From: Phorcus lineatus
Lineage: Eukaryota; Mollusca; Gastropoda; Trochida; Trochidae
Assembly: GCA_921293015.1 (NCBI GenBank)
Contig: OV121085.1
Span: forward strand, 19,605,911 to 19,669,910
DNA: 64,000 bases
Reading direction: 5' to 3'
This document shows, in pieces, positions 12,301-27,300 of the stretch (the stretch's first letter is position 1; every line of letters begins with the position of its first letter). The notes below the pieces were generated by a model that saw nothing but the letters and a program-made list of their open reading frames with translations, was not told where the DNA came from and searched no databases. Position numbers and translations under genes: made by a program.

Positions 12301-15300
12301 AAGTCTCCTATCTTGATGACCATCTCTGAGGGATTCTTTTTGGAGACTAAACAGTTTCTGGCAGCAAGATCTCTGTGAGAAAAGAGAAGGCAGAGAGTAA
12401 CTACATGAATACAGAAAGAGGTAGCTCAATATCGATTCAGAGGATATTTGATAGAATGGATGATATGACACATACAGGGGCAAGGTCCCCAGGGTGTTGT
12501 GGAGATTGTGGAAAAGATAAATAACAAGATAATCTAAAACATTACATGAACATGGAAAAATTAAATGTCAGATACAAAATTTAACTAGTATTTATCCTCA
12601 TATTTTACATCTTAACAATGAGACATTTTCAACAATAGGGATGAATAGGACAGACTTATACTCATGTGATAAATATCATTAGATATTTTGCAACAGATTG
12701 ATAATGGGCATAGGACAGTCATTCACCGGTTGGCATACAATGAAGTCACAAGTCAGATACACAATCTGATAAAGGTACTTACCTGTGTACAAAATGCATT
12801 TCTTCAAGATATTTACATCCTCGGGCCACATGTACACAGATCTTCACCAGGTCCGGTAACAACAGTCTAGCTGGGGATGTCTGAGGAAAGAGACATAAAA
12901 CAATAAATTAGTGTGAACATAAACATTCTTCTAATGTCAAAAGAAATGCTTTCTTTTTAAAATGTTGTTTGGTTCAATAAGCCTACCCTTATCAGACTCA
13001 ACAGAAGTTATTTTCAAAATAGCAAGGGTAGGATACTATGAAACCAAGGTACTTCAATTCCTATAAGATCTTGTTCATGAACATCTTATATACTTCATTT
13101 GTCATTCTTCAAAGGTCATCACAAAATAACAATACGCAACTCACAGGTGATTTTAATGCAAATAACAGTGTTATTTCATACATCCTATGATAACTCTCTA
13201 ACTACCCTGAAATGGAAGCAGCAACCCTTGAAGAGCAAGAGTTTGTAGACTCAGCAAACCCTACAAACATCACTAAACAAACAATCACAACTCACCGTGG
13301 TAGCGCGACAACTCCTGAGGAAGGAGAGGAGATCACCCCCCTCCATGAGCTCCATAATGATGAACTGAGGGTCATTGTCCAGACACACCCCCAGCAGCCC
13401 CAGGATGTGGGCGTGGCGGAAGTTGCTCATCAGTAGAGCCTCTTTCAGGAACTCTTCCTTCTCGTGCTCTGATGCAGATTTGCGCAGTGTCTGGAAATGA
13501 AAATTTCATATATGAATAGCATGTTTTGATGTTGTAGCTAGTCAAAATGTCTCTAGGAGCTTTTAGCTTTAGCTGAAAATCTATGAGTTAAGTCCAGGTT
13601 TTATCTTGGATACAGTTCTATTTGTAGAGCTGGCAGGACAGTGCTCAACTCCCTTATTTCTAATACCAAATGATGTTAAAACATGGGATTTGATGCAAAT
13701 TGATTTAAATCATTATTAGTTGGAAAATGCGATAGGATGCTTCCTTATTTAACACTAATCTCACCAGCTGATGCTTAACAAAACACATTTACAAGCATAT
13801 AATAAGTTTCACCTTGTGGACAATACAGAAGATTCAAATTACCTTGACAGCTACTTTCGTATCCCCTGAGGAGTCACTAAGGATATCTTTTGCAACCCCC
13901 ATGAAGACCTCTCCGAACGCTCCACTACCTAGGAACTTGGTCAGAGTCAGCTGGTCTCTGAAGAAGTGGGGTAGAGCTGCGATGTCTTCAGCAGTGGGCA
14001 TAATGCTATAACAATTAAATAAGATCATTTGTATATCTTTAGTCATCATTGATAAAAAAATTCAGTTGTCATATTATAAAAGTCATATGAAATTATTCTT
14101 CAGGTGATAAGTCTTCAGGTGAACTAGTCGAGACCCTACAAATGAATAAGAGCAAGAAGAAGACTTTGACAGTTCTTGTGTTGACAATGTTTAAGATATT
14201 TCCTTTCAGAGGGTTTCCAATAGTGCAAGTAAAGCAATTTCAGACAGATTTGCATGATGTGTATACATTTTTTGTATCAGTTTCTTTTTTTAGCAGTATT
14301 TTTTACAGAACAATATTTTTAAAAAGAAATAGTTGGATTAACCAAAGGCTCAATGATCAAAGATCAATGATGACAGAGTTTGCCTACTTGATGGAGTATA
14401 GGGTGTTACTCTGCTGGACGGTGGTGTGGGGCAGTTCTCTCAGTGTAGCCAGCTCCATGTCTGGGACACGGTGCATGCTGATGAACTGTCGCGCTTTCTT
14501 CTTCTCTTCCTTCCGACGCCTCATAACTGTAAGGTTGATCAAACACGCATGATTTTCAGCTTAAACTTTTTAACACTTTTTCATAAATTGTTTGAGTTAA
14601 TCTTAAAATGTTAGAATTTCAAATTGTCCATATTTTGTTCTTTTGCAATGTATATGTGTGCACTAGATTGTGAAAAACTTCAGATGAATTTCAGCATATA
14701 CTACATTAATTGAACACCTCATTAAAGCATGTGAGTGAGTTATTGTTTAACATCGCTTGGGCAATATTTTGACCAATTAGCACAGTGTATTCATTTAAAG
14801 TTTATATCTCTCAAAGTAAGGAAACCACCATAGAATCAGTGCTGATTATGTAAGTGAGATCTTTACAGAAAGACAATTCTATCTCAATGACATATTAGTT
14901 ATATATTTCAAAGACTTAAAGACTCAATGTCACTAGCTGACAGATGCACATCCACAATGTTTGGTAAGAATGAAACTCACAGATACAGATTATGGTGATG
15001 ATGACGACCCCTGCTATGAAGATGACACACACGACCACTGCGATCACAACCCTTGTCTCCCCGTCCATACTGCTCTCCATCAGGGCTGAAACAGGGGTAA
15101 GTTTTCATGTTTATCTTTATTTTCTTTTTAATCTTCATCTTTTGTTATCTCAAAAAGATCCTCAAATTTGAAAAAATTACTTCGAGAAAACAATCATGAT
15201 TGTTGCAAAAATGTATTTCTATCAACTTAAAGGACATCTTAAAGTTACAGTTTTCATTTAACGGAAAATAATTATTTACGTATTAAATATGTGTTTATCT

Positions 15301-18300
15301 ATAACTAAGAGTAATAAGAAGAAAGCATATGAATTTGTTTAATTTCCCCTTCTTGATAAAGGGTTTTTATAGTAGCATTATTTAATTGTTTTGAATAACT
15401 TGTTATTTGTGGGTCAATTTAGCTAACAACGATTGCTGGTATCATACAATCATTTTTAGCCAACTTGACCCAGTCATGCACAGCATATTAGGAGTTCTTT
15501 TTGATAAACCATTCAAAGGACAATGAATATTAAAACTGAAATGTCATATCATCTCAAGATGTTCATACATCATTTATTCCAGTCATATTTGACAGTGAAA
15601 GGTAAGTAACTCACCAGCTGGTGTGAGGAACACTGAACTGTTGTCACTGAAGGGTCCGTATCCGTTAGCGTTCATAGCAGCGACTCTGAAGATGTACCTC
15701 TTGCCTGGTTCCAGCAGCTCGTCTACCACCCAGCGAGACATGCTGCCGTTGTACGCCTGCATCCAATCCCCACCAACAGACTCACTGCAGAAATAGGCAA
15801 ATGATGTTTTTCATATACAAAATTTAATGTACAGTGGATAATCGAGGGATTTTAAAAGAATGTTTCACCCTTTGAGTTCACCATTTTAAATTGCAATTAA
15901 TCCCAAAACTCTAAAACCACCTGCTAAAGTTGATGCTTACTATTCATGTCTACTCAGTAGATTTTAAATCTCTTATTGATTCAAAACAAAACTTGAAAGA
16001 GAAATTATACATAATGCAACTACAAGATCTCACCTGTACTCCAGTATATACTGAGAGACTGCCATGCCATTATTAATGGGTTCCTGCCAAATTATCTCAT
16101 ATGCCCCAGTCTTCAGCTCACTCACTGTTGGGGGCTCTGGCTGATCGGGAACATCAGCTGCAGGGTGAGGAAACAAAGGAATTATAACAGCCGGGCACCT
16201 TAGAGAAGCATTCATGATGATGTTATTATCAATGACTATTTCTTGTAATGTAATGTACAAAAACATTTTGTACTCTGGGCACCATGATGCTACAAAGAAG
16301 AACCAGTTATACAGTTGTTGTAGAGAAAGGCAGGGAGCAACAATTCACATCTTCTAATGTTTTCTGGTATTGAGTCTCTTTGTTAAAAAGAAGAATTTAA
16401 GAGAAGATTGACAAACTTTCAATCAGTTAACAAAGGAACTTTCAAGGTTAAGCGACAAGCATTCCAAGGATATTTCTGCATCAGCATCCACCAAGACTTA
16501 CTAAGTGTCTTGAAAGAGAAGGAGTTGTCCTTGGGCCAGACGAAGAAGGGGAAATCTACATTGTATGTGGCTCTCACTCTCACTGCGTACTCCTGGTTAG
16601 GGTGAAGATCAAAGATCTTGAAGGAGAATTTGTTGTCTTTAGTGTCCGCCAGGATGAAGGTGTACATCCACGGTCCTGTTGTGTCCCCATGTTTCTGATG
16701 TGACACATAAAAATTGTAGAAAGGCTCATATGAACATAAAACAAGATGGAAGCAGTGATGGATCCAAAACAATATTAATGATAATAACAATAATGATGGT
16801 GATGATGATAATAATATAGAGTACATAGGAAATGTGATTAGTGCTCTTGGCACTTGTAGTCGGAGTGCAGTGCTAGTTCAAACAATGTTTAAGGGTATTT
16901 TTTTATTAGCTTCTACGTTTGTCCTATGTAATCTAATTAAAAATCACAAAAAGGCAAGGACCATCAGCTGACCCTGACGATCATTTCAAAGTAACCATAT
17001 CAACATTGCTGATTTAAGCTAGAGTTCATTTAGAGAGAGAGGATAACTACCAACTTCTGTTGGTCCCCTCATGGACACCTTAAAGCCATTTGTACAATAT
17101 GTCAACTCCCTAATTGATGACAGATTCTTCCAAGATAAGGAGCGGTGTGAAGACCATGTGAGGACCGTCACTGGGCCATAACTGTCACTTTCACCAGAGA
17201 GTATGTGTAAGATTATCCCTCTGATATAAACATATGGTAGCTACTCTAAAATGCAAGCTCTAGTTTGTCTTGTTTTATATAATAAATGTTTGAGTGCAAG
17301 CTCAAACATGGTAAAAAAAATATCCAAATAAAAAATATTTTCCTTACATGGATAAGGTGGTACTAATATCAGTATACATTGCTGTAGGATGCAGGTGATA
17401 CTAGTCTTAATCCGTGCTGTGTGGGGTTTACATTTACATAAATAAAGCTCTTTATGTGTAAAATCATTTTTATCTTCTATTCATGTTTATTTTTTTAAAC
17501 AAAATTTCATAGGAAAATGAAGATTTTAGTTACAGTGAGTGCATGTAATGTACAGTGAGATCAGTGGAGGAAAGTCATAGGTCTAGATCAGTGATAAGGA
17601 GTTGTCAGGCCACAACACTTTCACCAAAACTGTTTATATCTGGGCTGTGTCCCTGTCTGGCTGTCCCAGGGCAGCTGGAAATGGCTTTAAGCAGATTCTC
17701 ATTCTCACCACTACCAAGCCTTTTCAGACATGATGTCAGACAGCTCATAAACATTGTCAAAGACACAAAAAGCTTACCTCTGCATAATCAAAGCTGACCC
17801 TGACGACACTGCCATCTGTAGGTCCAACCCAGTCCACCGCCAACGCATTAGCATATGCTCTCTTCAGATGGAGAGATCCCGGGAGCATGTAGGTTTGCAT
17901 TTCAACAGGTTCTGTCTCACTGTAGAATGTTCTTGTCCCATCATATGATAAAACCTGAAATAGATATTACAAATAGATTTTATGCTTGACAATATCTGGA
18001 AAGTCTCTTGACATATTTTTTGTAAGTCTTTGTTTTGATCTTATTTGTGTAAAAATCATACACATATTCCTGATGGTTATACAAAATGTGTTTTAAGAAA
18101 AACAGTTACCAGAGAACATAAATCACTATGAAAAGCAGCTTAATAAAAAACTCCTAACAAAATTCAAACCGAGGGTCGCTTGGTTTGAGTCTAATTCTTG
18201 ACAAACCATGCAACAAAAGGGACATCTTCCTAAAGCCCATAAGTAACTAAGTCAAAGGGACAATCTTGAAATTGCCTCTGGTAAAATATGAATCATATGT

Positions 18301-21300
18301 CTCTGGACTTAGGTCTTACCTTACCAAACTGTTAAAAGAGATATTCCACAAGCCAAAGCTTGAAGAAACATATTCATCTCATAAGAACATCAAGATTTTT
18401 TAAAATAACAACTTCTTTATTTTGGAAATCATCAATATTCAAAAAATCTTTCTGTTCTTATGTATGACATCTTTAGCATTTCAACATCTTTATAGTCATC
18501 CCTGCCTATTGTACATGAACACCAACATCATTTCAGACAGACATAGTATCCAAAGGGGGGTAACTCTAAAGCAGTACCTTGATGGTATAGAGATGGTTGG
18601 GCAGGAGATCAGGAAGGATGATGTGCAGATCAGTGGTAGGATAAGTCTGACCCTGCAGTTTGACACCCTTGTCCTTTGTGGACCACTTCACAACGTACGT
18701 GATGTTCTCCTGTGGTCCGTTAGGTCTGGCAGGGAGTCTCCACTCGATGCGGATCGTTTCAGGATTCATAACAGATGCCTGAACATTCTTGGCTTCACTT
18801 GGAACTACAGTAGCAGAGTAGATAGTTTTGTTTATTATTTCATTATGATTAAAGACTAAAACTCATTAGCTTGAATCATGTCAAAGAGTGTAAGTACAAA
18901 TGAGACACCATAACAATCAATACATCCTCAAAACACGCTAGTTATCATGGTTGACATGTCTATCATGTGACTGGAAGCTTATATGAAGTATAAGAGATAT
19001 ACTTTGGATAAAATAATTCCTACATAGACTGTTAAAAGTCATGTTTCCATGGAAGCCGAAAAAATGATATTCTGATATACCAGTATGTCTAACTGAGGAA
19101 AGGAACACTAAGGGATCATAGTTGACATGACTTTCACCTTTCATGAAGCTTACACTATTATTCTATATAGACTGTTCCAGTCATATTCCCATTGAAATCT
19201 CATAAAACAACATCTAACCATATTCAAGGATCATGGCTGACATGTGTGTCAACTTTGGTGGAACTAGAATGTACAATTTGGGAGCCATGCTATGACAAAA
19301 TAACTTCATAGAGTCACATTAATTTTTCTGAAAATCTCTAGTGACAAGAAAATTTTGAAGTCCGAGAATAAACATAATTCTTTATACACATCCCCATGTA
19401 ATTTTATGCTCTGAAAAAAAATGACTTCCTCATGCAGCCTGCAATATCTTAGGCTCTCGAGGAAAAAGGGTCATGAACACAGATCTATCCGTTTTTCTTA
19501 CTCACCTCCAGGTAATGTCTTGAGAATTACGCCCTTCCCCATGGCCTCAGAGAGATACTCGGTGTAGTAGTTACTGACCGCCACCTGGACCAGGTACTCA
19601 GTGTAGGGAGACAGGCCGGTCAGCTTCACGTCTCGGTCGTATGTTGCCTGCAGTACACAGCAGTTATAATCATCAACATTTTATCTCTTCCATGGCCATA
19701 GTCATAGAAAGACATTTTGTTAAAACGGAAGTCTTAATTTGATTAAAAGAAGTTTTAAAAGGAGATTGATTGGGAAAGAGAGCAAAATAATGCAGATAGA
19801 AGAGAAATCCCCTCTCTTATTCAGATTTGAGCCTCCAAAGAAATCAAATCAATCTTTAACATATAATAAATACAATGTCATTTATTTTCAAATGCTAAGT
19901 CTTAATCATTGTAGGATAATGGTGGGAGTGGAAGGAGGTTCTAGCATTTAACCATCCCTTTTACAAATTCCTATAGATCAGATGAAGTAAATATAATAAG
20001 TCAATGGCCGATAATGCCAATGGAATCCTACAAATGTAGGTGAGTATTTTCAAACTATGATAGATTGACATAAATGAAAATTGCTTTTGTTTTGATGAAA
20101 CATCTAATTACATTGCTATTACATTGTTAACAAAAGATAACAAAATATGTTCAGAGAACCAATCCTCTCAAACACTCCTACAGCATTTCCACATTAAAGC
20201 AGTACCCAGTTCATGGGAAGTTAAATTTCCCCACTTCTCACCAGTTGGCTGCAAGCATCCCTCTCAATACTACAGTCTGTATGTGGGGTTAGAGTCTTGC
20301 TGGAGATGTCCTTATAGTAGATGGTGTACTTGTTCTGGGGGGAGCTGATCTGACCACATTTGGGGGGTCGGGCCACTGTGTCCAACTGCAGGGAGAGGGT
20401 CACGTTGGTCACCTCGGTCATCTGGACCTTACCGCTGTACCTACCAGGGTCCAGGCAGTCTGAGTCTGGAGCAGAGAGTATGATAATATGTTGACTGATT
20501 TATATTAGTGCTCACAAATAGAACAGGTAATGAGGGCCAGTACAATAATCTGTACTCATTACTCTGTAAACACTCAGTTCAGTGATCACTCTGAACTAAA
20601 ACATGATATATTATTCATATGGGGAAGGTCATACAAACATGAAAAAAATGCAAACAAAGACACTGTTTTTTTTATATTTGTGGTATTAGAATTTCACATA
20701 TTTCAATAGTGATGTCAAACATAACTGATCTGGCACAATGAAATGTGGATTATCAATCAAAGAACTGGGTAACATTGGAGCTTGCATCTAACCGTTTCAA
20801 TTACACTCCACTTGCTTTGCTCTCACCTGGCAGGGGTTGGAGATGATCTCCATATGCGACAATGTCCTGTACATCAGCGATGTCCTTCTCAAAGTAGTCC
20901 AGGCCGGTGTTCTTGTTGACACTGTACAGCCTGCCTAGGGAACTGTTGTACCAGTAGACCCTCAGATGATCTACTGCCAACAGGCTGGGTGGTAGACCTG
21001 CAGAGTAATATTGAACATTATATCTTGCAATTAATTAATATTCATTTTCAATTAGCCTTGATTGCAAAATAAATCTATATGTCTATGTCCTCATATAAGA
21101 GAGGCATACCTGTTAGCAATCCAATTTTCTTACCACGTTATCAACCTCAAATATGACCACAAAGTTTCATTTCTGTCTGAATCCCCTTACCCCCTGGATA
21201 CATACTATACAGCAATTCAATTCAATTCCTCTTCAGGTTTTTTGGTTTTGGACATCTTTCCCTTTTTTTGCATTTGAGGATTTATATTAACCTTAGCATA

Positions 21301-24300
21301 TGAAATAAATGTTTTAGAAAAGGGTTATTGTAATTCTGTGTCTTTCATATCTTTGGTAGAGTAATTCCATTTGAAGCAACTGAATCATCATACACAGCCA
21401 GAGTCAATTAGAAAACAAGCCAACTGACCTTTGTTGTCATTAGGAGAAGCCTGGAAGACCTGACGACATCGGCACCCAGTTCCATCAGAAGCCATGATGC
21501 TGTAGGTGCGCAGATCAGTGAAGATGATCTCTGTCCCACCACTGTTAGAGTAGTCCATGGCAACCACAGGAGAAACGTTTAGTCGGTCGGTGCACGTGCA
21601 GTTGTGCACAAACCTGCGCTGTCGGTTATTGTGACCAAGGAGATTGATGACCTCATCGCTGTTGAAAGGTTGGTGGTAGATGTGGCCGTGACCTGTCTTG
21701 TCTTTCTCACTCCAGAACAGGGAGCTGTTGAAGAGAGAATTAATTAGCTAATTCTGGGGAAGAATTGTTGAGCCTTAAATACCGAACTCTTATTCAGAGC
21801 TCCCTTTAACTAACACAAACAGATGATAGTGGTGCGTCCACGAGGAGGGGGTGATTTCCAAGAATCACAATTCCTTTACAAGTTGAACTAACTTGCACTG
21901 GCTTTTGGATGAGAAAGGATATCCTGTAGGTAAAGGCTCGTAATGTAAAATATTTCCCAATTCTAGAGTCCTCACCTTGAGTATGGATCCGAGAGAACGC
22001 TGCCCACTGCGGAGATGCGGTTGAGTATCCTGCGGTAGACCTGTTTATCGATGTCGTATCCCATGATCCTACTGTCCTGGTCCTGGTCCTCCACAATGTA
22101 GAGGGTGCGGCTGATCCAGTCGATACTCAGGTCCTTCCCACTACCGTTCAGCTGCTTCAACTGCAGCAGGTGAATTATGGTGTTATTGCGAATGTATTTT
22201 GTAGTAGATAAAAGAGGCTATTGGATAACGTTCTAGGCCTCCTAGCGCAAAGCCCTAAGGTGATTGTAAGTCAATAAGGTTACCTTAGTGCAAATTTAAA
22301 GAATGGGAGTTAAGGTTAACCCTAGCAAAACTTGCTTTGTGAAAGGGGCCCAATTCTTTGATTACAAGATAATAGAATTCTATTGATGGAATTTAGATAT
22401 ATATCTGCTATTGAAAAACAGCCTTCTGAGATATTTATAGTTGTTTTTGTCAATTTCCAGTCATTAGACTCACCAACTATATCAATCTATATCCAATACC
22501 CTTGGTATAGATATTGGTCTCTTTCAGCAAAGTGATGAGATAATTCTCTACAATTGCAGCAGTACTTACTTCAGATTTAGCTGATTCTTTTGACACAAAT
22601 AAAGCGCTGGCTTTCTCTATCCAGAATGTTCGTTCATCCTGAGCAAGAAATGTCATCGCTGTCGGGGAGATCTTGGGAAGGAGCACTGTAGATTCCTTGA
22701 AGTGGCCGTCCATCTCAGAGATTTGCACAGAAGATTTCGTAGCAATCAGTAGTCTTGGAACAGGATTCACGACTAGAACAAATATCCAATGAAAAGTTTG
22801 AATGGAAATAATACAGACGACACAAATGTCTAGTATCTATACTTATTCATAGAAATCACAAATGAGACATAGAGCATATTGCTTACCATTTGTTACAGCT
22901 GAGACAGTGTCAGACAGTGGACCACATCCAACTAGAGTACAAGCCTTCACCTGCATCATACATTAAGATATATATCAGAACATAAAAAGTAATAAATTGT
23001 GTAACAACATTAGTATAAGTAAGATAGTCGTGTAGCACCGTAAGTTCACTTACATACAAGCTTTCACAACAAATAACTTATGTTTTAGGTAGTTTGCACA
23101 AAAAAGCCCATTACAATCTCACAAATTGTTTGTTGTTGGCTCTTAGGAAAAGTCACTTTATCATTACTTTGTACAAGCACCTAAAAAAAGAAAAGGACAT
23201 AATGGGAATAGGAAAGGCACTGGTAATAATTGACCTTCACTTTGTTTTGGAATAGGTATGCAAAGTGAAGTGTCGTGGGCTATTATTTTAAGTCAATGTT
23301 AATGCACTGGTCATGGCATTATCTGTCAATGGTTTGGTTAACCATTGTAAAAGTTGAATATATTCTTATTGAAAATATATCAAACACACACCTGAAAGAA
23401 GTATGTACGATTGTCAAGGATGTTGTTGAGGATGAAGTGTCTGGAGACACCGTCGACCCTAGCATTGTTCTTCCTCTGGGGTCCAGAACTTTTCTCCCAG
23501 TAAAAGACCTCATGGTGGTTCAACACACCGCGCACAGCCTGTGGGTTTGACCATCGGAAGTCTGCGGCCAGCATCAGGTGGGATGAAGTTGTGTTCTTGT
23601 GTTGTGTCACATACACACGTGGAGTCAGCGGCTCGGTGGGAACTGTTGGGGAGAGGATGTGGGGAGTTAGGGGAATCTTGATATGAGGTCAAATACACTT
23701 CATCAAAATGTTAAATGATTCTTTAATAGAAAGAAGACTTGTGATAAAAAAAATAACATCCATAGAAAATGCCGACAGCACTTTTTAGGATTGTGAGTTT
23801 TGAGAATCAAACTACAATGTCATGACACAGATGCTGAACTGCTGTATAATCTATCAAACTAGGATCACTTCATACCACCTTTTTTTTTTAGGAAATGCAA
23901 AACAGAACAGAAACAGAAGTATTGATAGAATTACAGGTGTTAAAAAATTTAGTTTAACTCTTCTTTCAGGCTACTGCCATTCATGATGGTGGTTGTTAAG
24001 ATACATACCTCCCATGGGTGACCTGACAGAAACAGTGGAGGGTTCAGCATATCCCCAGTAGGTGTATGGCTGGATGGAGACCGTCATCTGGGTGTAGGGG
24101 GACAGACCCTCCATCAGCTGCCTCCTCTCACCTGTCACCTGTGTGGAGGAGGAAATAAACTCATCATATACCTGGTCAGCATTTACAGGAGATAGACTGT
24201 ATCAAGGGTTTAGGGATTTATGTAAACGACATGACATCTTGAACTGTATACTAGCATTTGAACTCACAATCCTCCCATCAGCCATTGCCTCTTGGCAGAC

Positions 24301-27300
24301 TTCAACTATACAAGGAATAACTTATCATTTATTAATGATTTAACGGAGATAAACTTGCAAATATATTGAAACTGAGAGAAGCAAAGAGTACAAAAAATCC
24401 ACAAAAAATACTTGGAAAGATCATTAAAAATAACATTGTGAAGTAAAAGCTTCTTTCTAATTTTCACCACTTATTAAGAAATTTGTACTATTATATATTT
24501 ATATATATGAGCAACAGACAGGACAAAATCATGGTAAACAGTAATGTCCTAATGAAGATTCTCAGTGCCTACATGACTAGGTGTTGCTCAAGACATCACT
24601 AGGAAAGACACACAACTTACAATGTGTGTGGATTGTCCGGCGACCTGGATGAAGACCTTATAGAAGACTTTGCCAAAGTTGACCTCAGGGTCCTGGTCCC
24701 AGGTGAGGTTGAATGAGGACGAGGGGCCATACACCTTGATGGACCCAGACTTCATCGGCTTCGGGATCACACGCAGCGAAGCAGCATCCAAACCATCTGG
24801 AGGTTTTATTCAATAGTGGTAATCATACACGTATCTATCAACACTGATAATTGTTCTATTGTCTACAAATTTTCAAAATGACTTCTCCCGTTAGTTTAAT
24901 ATCATTTCATTTGGGTCATTTCCTTTTGAGTGATCTAAAATGTCGTCTGGAATAAGTTTTACATTTTTTCATTTGGGTCATTTCCTTTTCATCTTATGCA
25001 TGCTTAAACTTGTTTAATGATGTCAATGAGAAAGATTCCCTATGCTCTCACTGGTTGCTGATGTGAGTGGTACAATTGCTGATATGTATGTGTAGATGAC
25101 ATAACAAGAACACAAGAGAAAATATCATCTTCAAGTTATCCAAAACCAATGAGTGTTTTCTACTGAGTTACCTTCTTTCTGGTTTCATCATTTTAAGGGT
25201 TGTGTCAACATGATTTTCAGAGACCAAAATTACCATAACAACAATGCTCCTTCCAAGCTTGATCGACATACTGGCAAGTACAAGACACAACTTTACCAGG
25301 TTTAAACCTTATTTAACAATGAAGATATCGAATCAGTCACCTGGATAGCTCTGTATGGTAGGGTGTTTGACAGAGAAGGCGGTGATGTTTGAGTTGTGGG
25401 GGGAGAGAGGGGAGGTGTAGTTACACCTCAGATCACCGACCACCAGCGCACTCGTCCCATCCATCCAGAACAGGTGGTGTGAGTAGTACTGAAGGCTCGA
25501 GAACCTGCAACATTAGGATTACAGTCAGACCTCGATAATCCGAACACTTCCGTTTTTCATCAAAAACGTTCGGATAGTGAAACGTTCGGACTACTGAAAC
25601 AAACCAAATTTACAGACAGACAGACACTCGACCACGAATTACAGCTGTCTTATCAGCGCTTGCTGCTTCACCCTGGTAAACTTGTTTTGTCATAGCATGG
25701 CGAGATTTGAAGCGAAAAAGCCAACCGCGAGAATAGCCAAAATCAGTAATTTGCAATTTATCACCAAATTGTTTTGCCTTTACTAACAAAATGTCATCAC
25801 TGACCGCGGCATTTTTACTGGTCATTTCCTTAATCCAAACATAAAGTGCTTCCTCTAGTTTTTGATGTTTGGCATTTCTTGCCCTGATAAGTGAAGCAGA
25901 ATCTTCAGAATCAAAACTGGCCTTTACATTTTCCTGCTTAAATCTACAAATTTCTCTTTTTTGTGAGGCAGTAATTTCGAATCGTTTACGCTTAGGGGCG
26001 GGACTTGCCATCGTGACAAGTGTCAAATGCAACTAAACTCATTCTGACACGATATTTATAACTATCACACAAATCACAAACTCCAGACACACAAAGTGAG
26101 ACATCTCAATTTATTACAATCACAAACTGCTGACACGCTCAACTCACATTGCACTGTCATTGATGTTTACCGATTCAATCAGTGTGGTGCTCGCTTGATT
26201 AGTGGATTACCGAACGCTTTGATAAACGTTCGGATTAATGAAGCAGAAATAGCTGTAATTGACTAATCCGTTACAGCTAATTAGCGTTCGGATACGGAGA
26301 CTGAATCACCGGATTAATGAATCAACATTTAATGAGTTTACATAGAGATTAGTTTGGTTACAGTTTGCTACCGTTCGGATACTGCGAGATCCGGATTATC
26401 GGGGTCTGACTGTACTGTAACACAATGCAGAAAACCTTATTTGAGGATCTTGTCAATGTGAAAACTTAAACAGAGTTTTGGTGATTGGAGTAGTACTGCA
26501 AACTAAGAAGCTTAAACATGTACCTAGGTGTTTTCACATATTTCGAGAACATTATCAGAATACTTTGTTTGTTTAACAAGGATATTCTGATTTACCTGAA
26601 TTAGAAAAATGGTTATTAAATCACAATGCTTAACCACATCCAGCAATGGCTTACAATGCAATAATGGAAAAAAATAACTGATAACATCAAAGTGGAAGTC
26701 TAATGTCAATAAAGTGTAAAAAGTTGCAAATTTGTATTGAAAAATATTGTAAAATGATTCTGATCCTAATAGAATCTAACCCTCGTGTCTACTGATGTAT
26801 ATGAGCATTAATTTGTTAAAGCAACACATTTTCTCACTAACTTTTATCAATTTGTGTTGATATATTTGATATCAGAAGACACTTGAGTGAGATTTTCAAT
26901 CTAACCCAATCTGTTCATATTCACAGTTCAAAACTTAACTAACAATGGAGTTTAAATTCAAACTTGGAATTTGAGCTAATAGAGCTGACATTTGCTTTTG
27001 GATGTTTACTGGTGTCTGATAGCACACAAACAAACAGAGAAACTTAATATAAACTGTAAAAAGAGTATGCAATTAATATGTGAGGCAGCTGAACACATGG
27101 TTGGCCTACAAACTGTAATGATGAGATAATGGCCCCAGTTCACCCTGTCAGTTGAACTGAAATTGTGCTGGAGAACAAATTGCCCTCCTAATTGACATTT
27201 AGACTTCACTGTCACAAACTGTACCAAGCTGAATATTGAACTTGTACTACAGTTAACTTATATTTCTGATTTCATTGCTTATTTGATACTTAAAAAGTTC

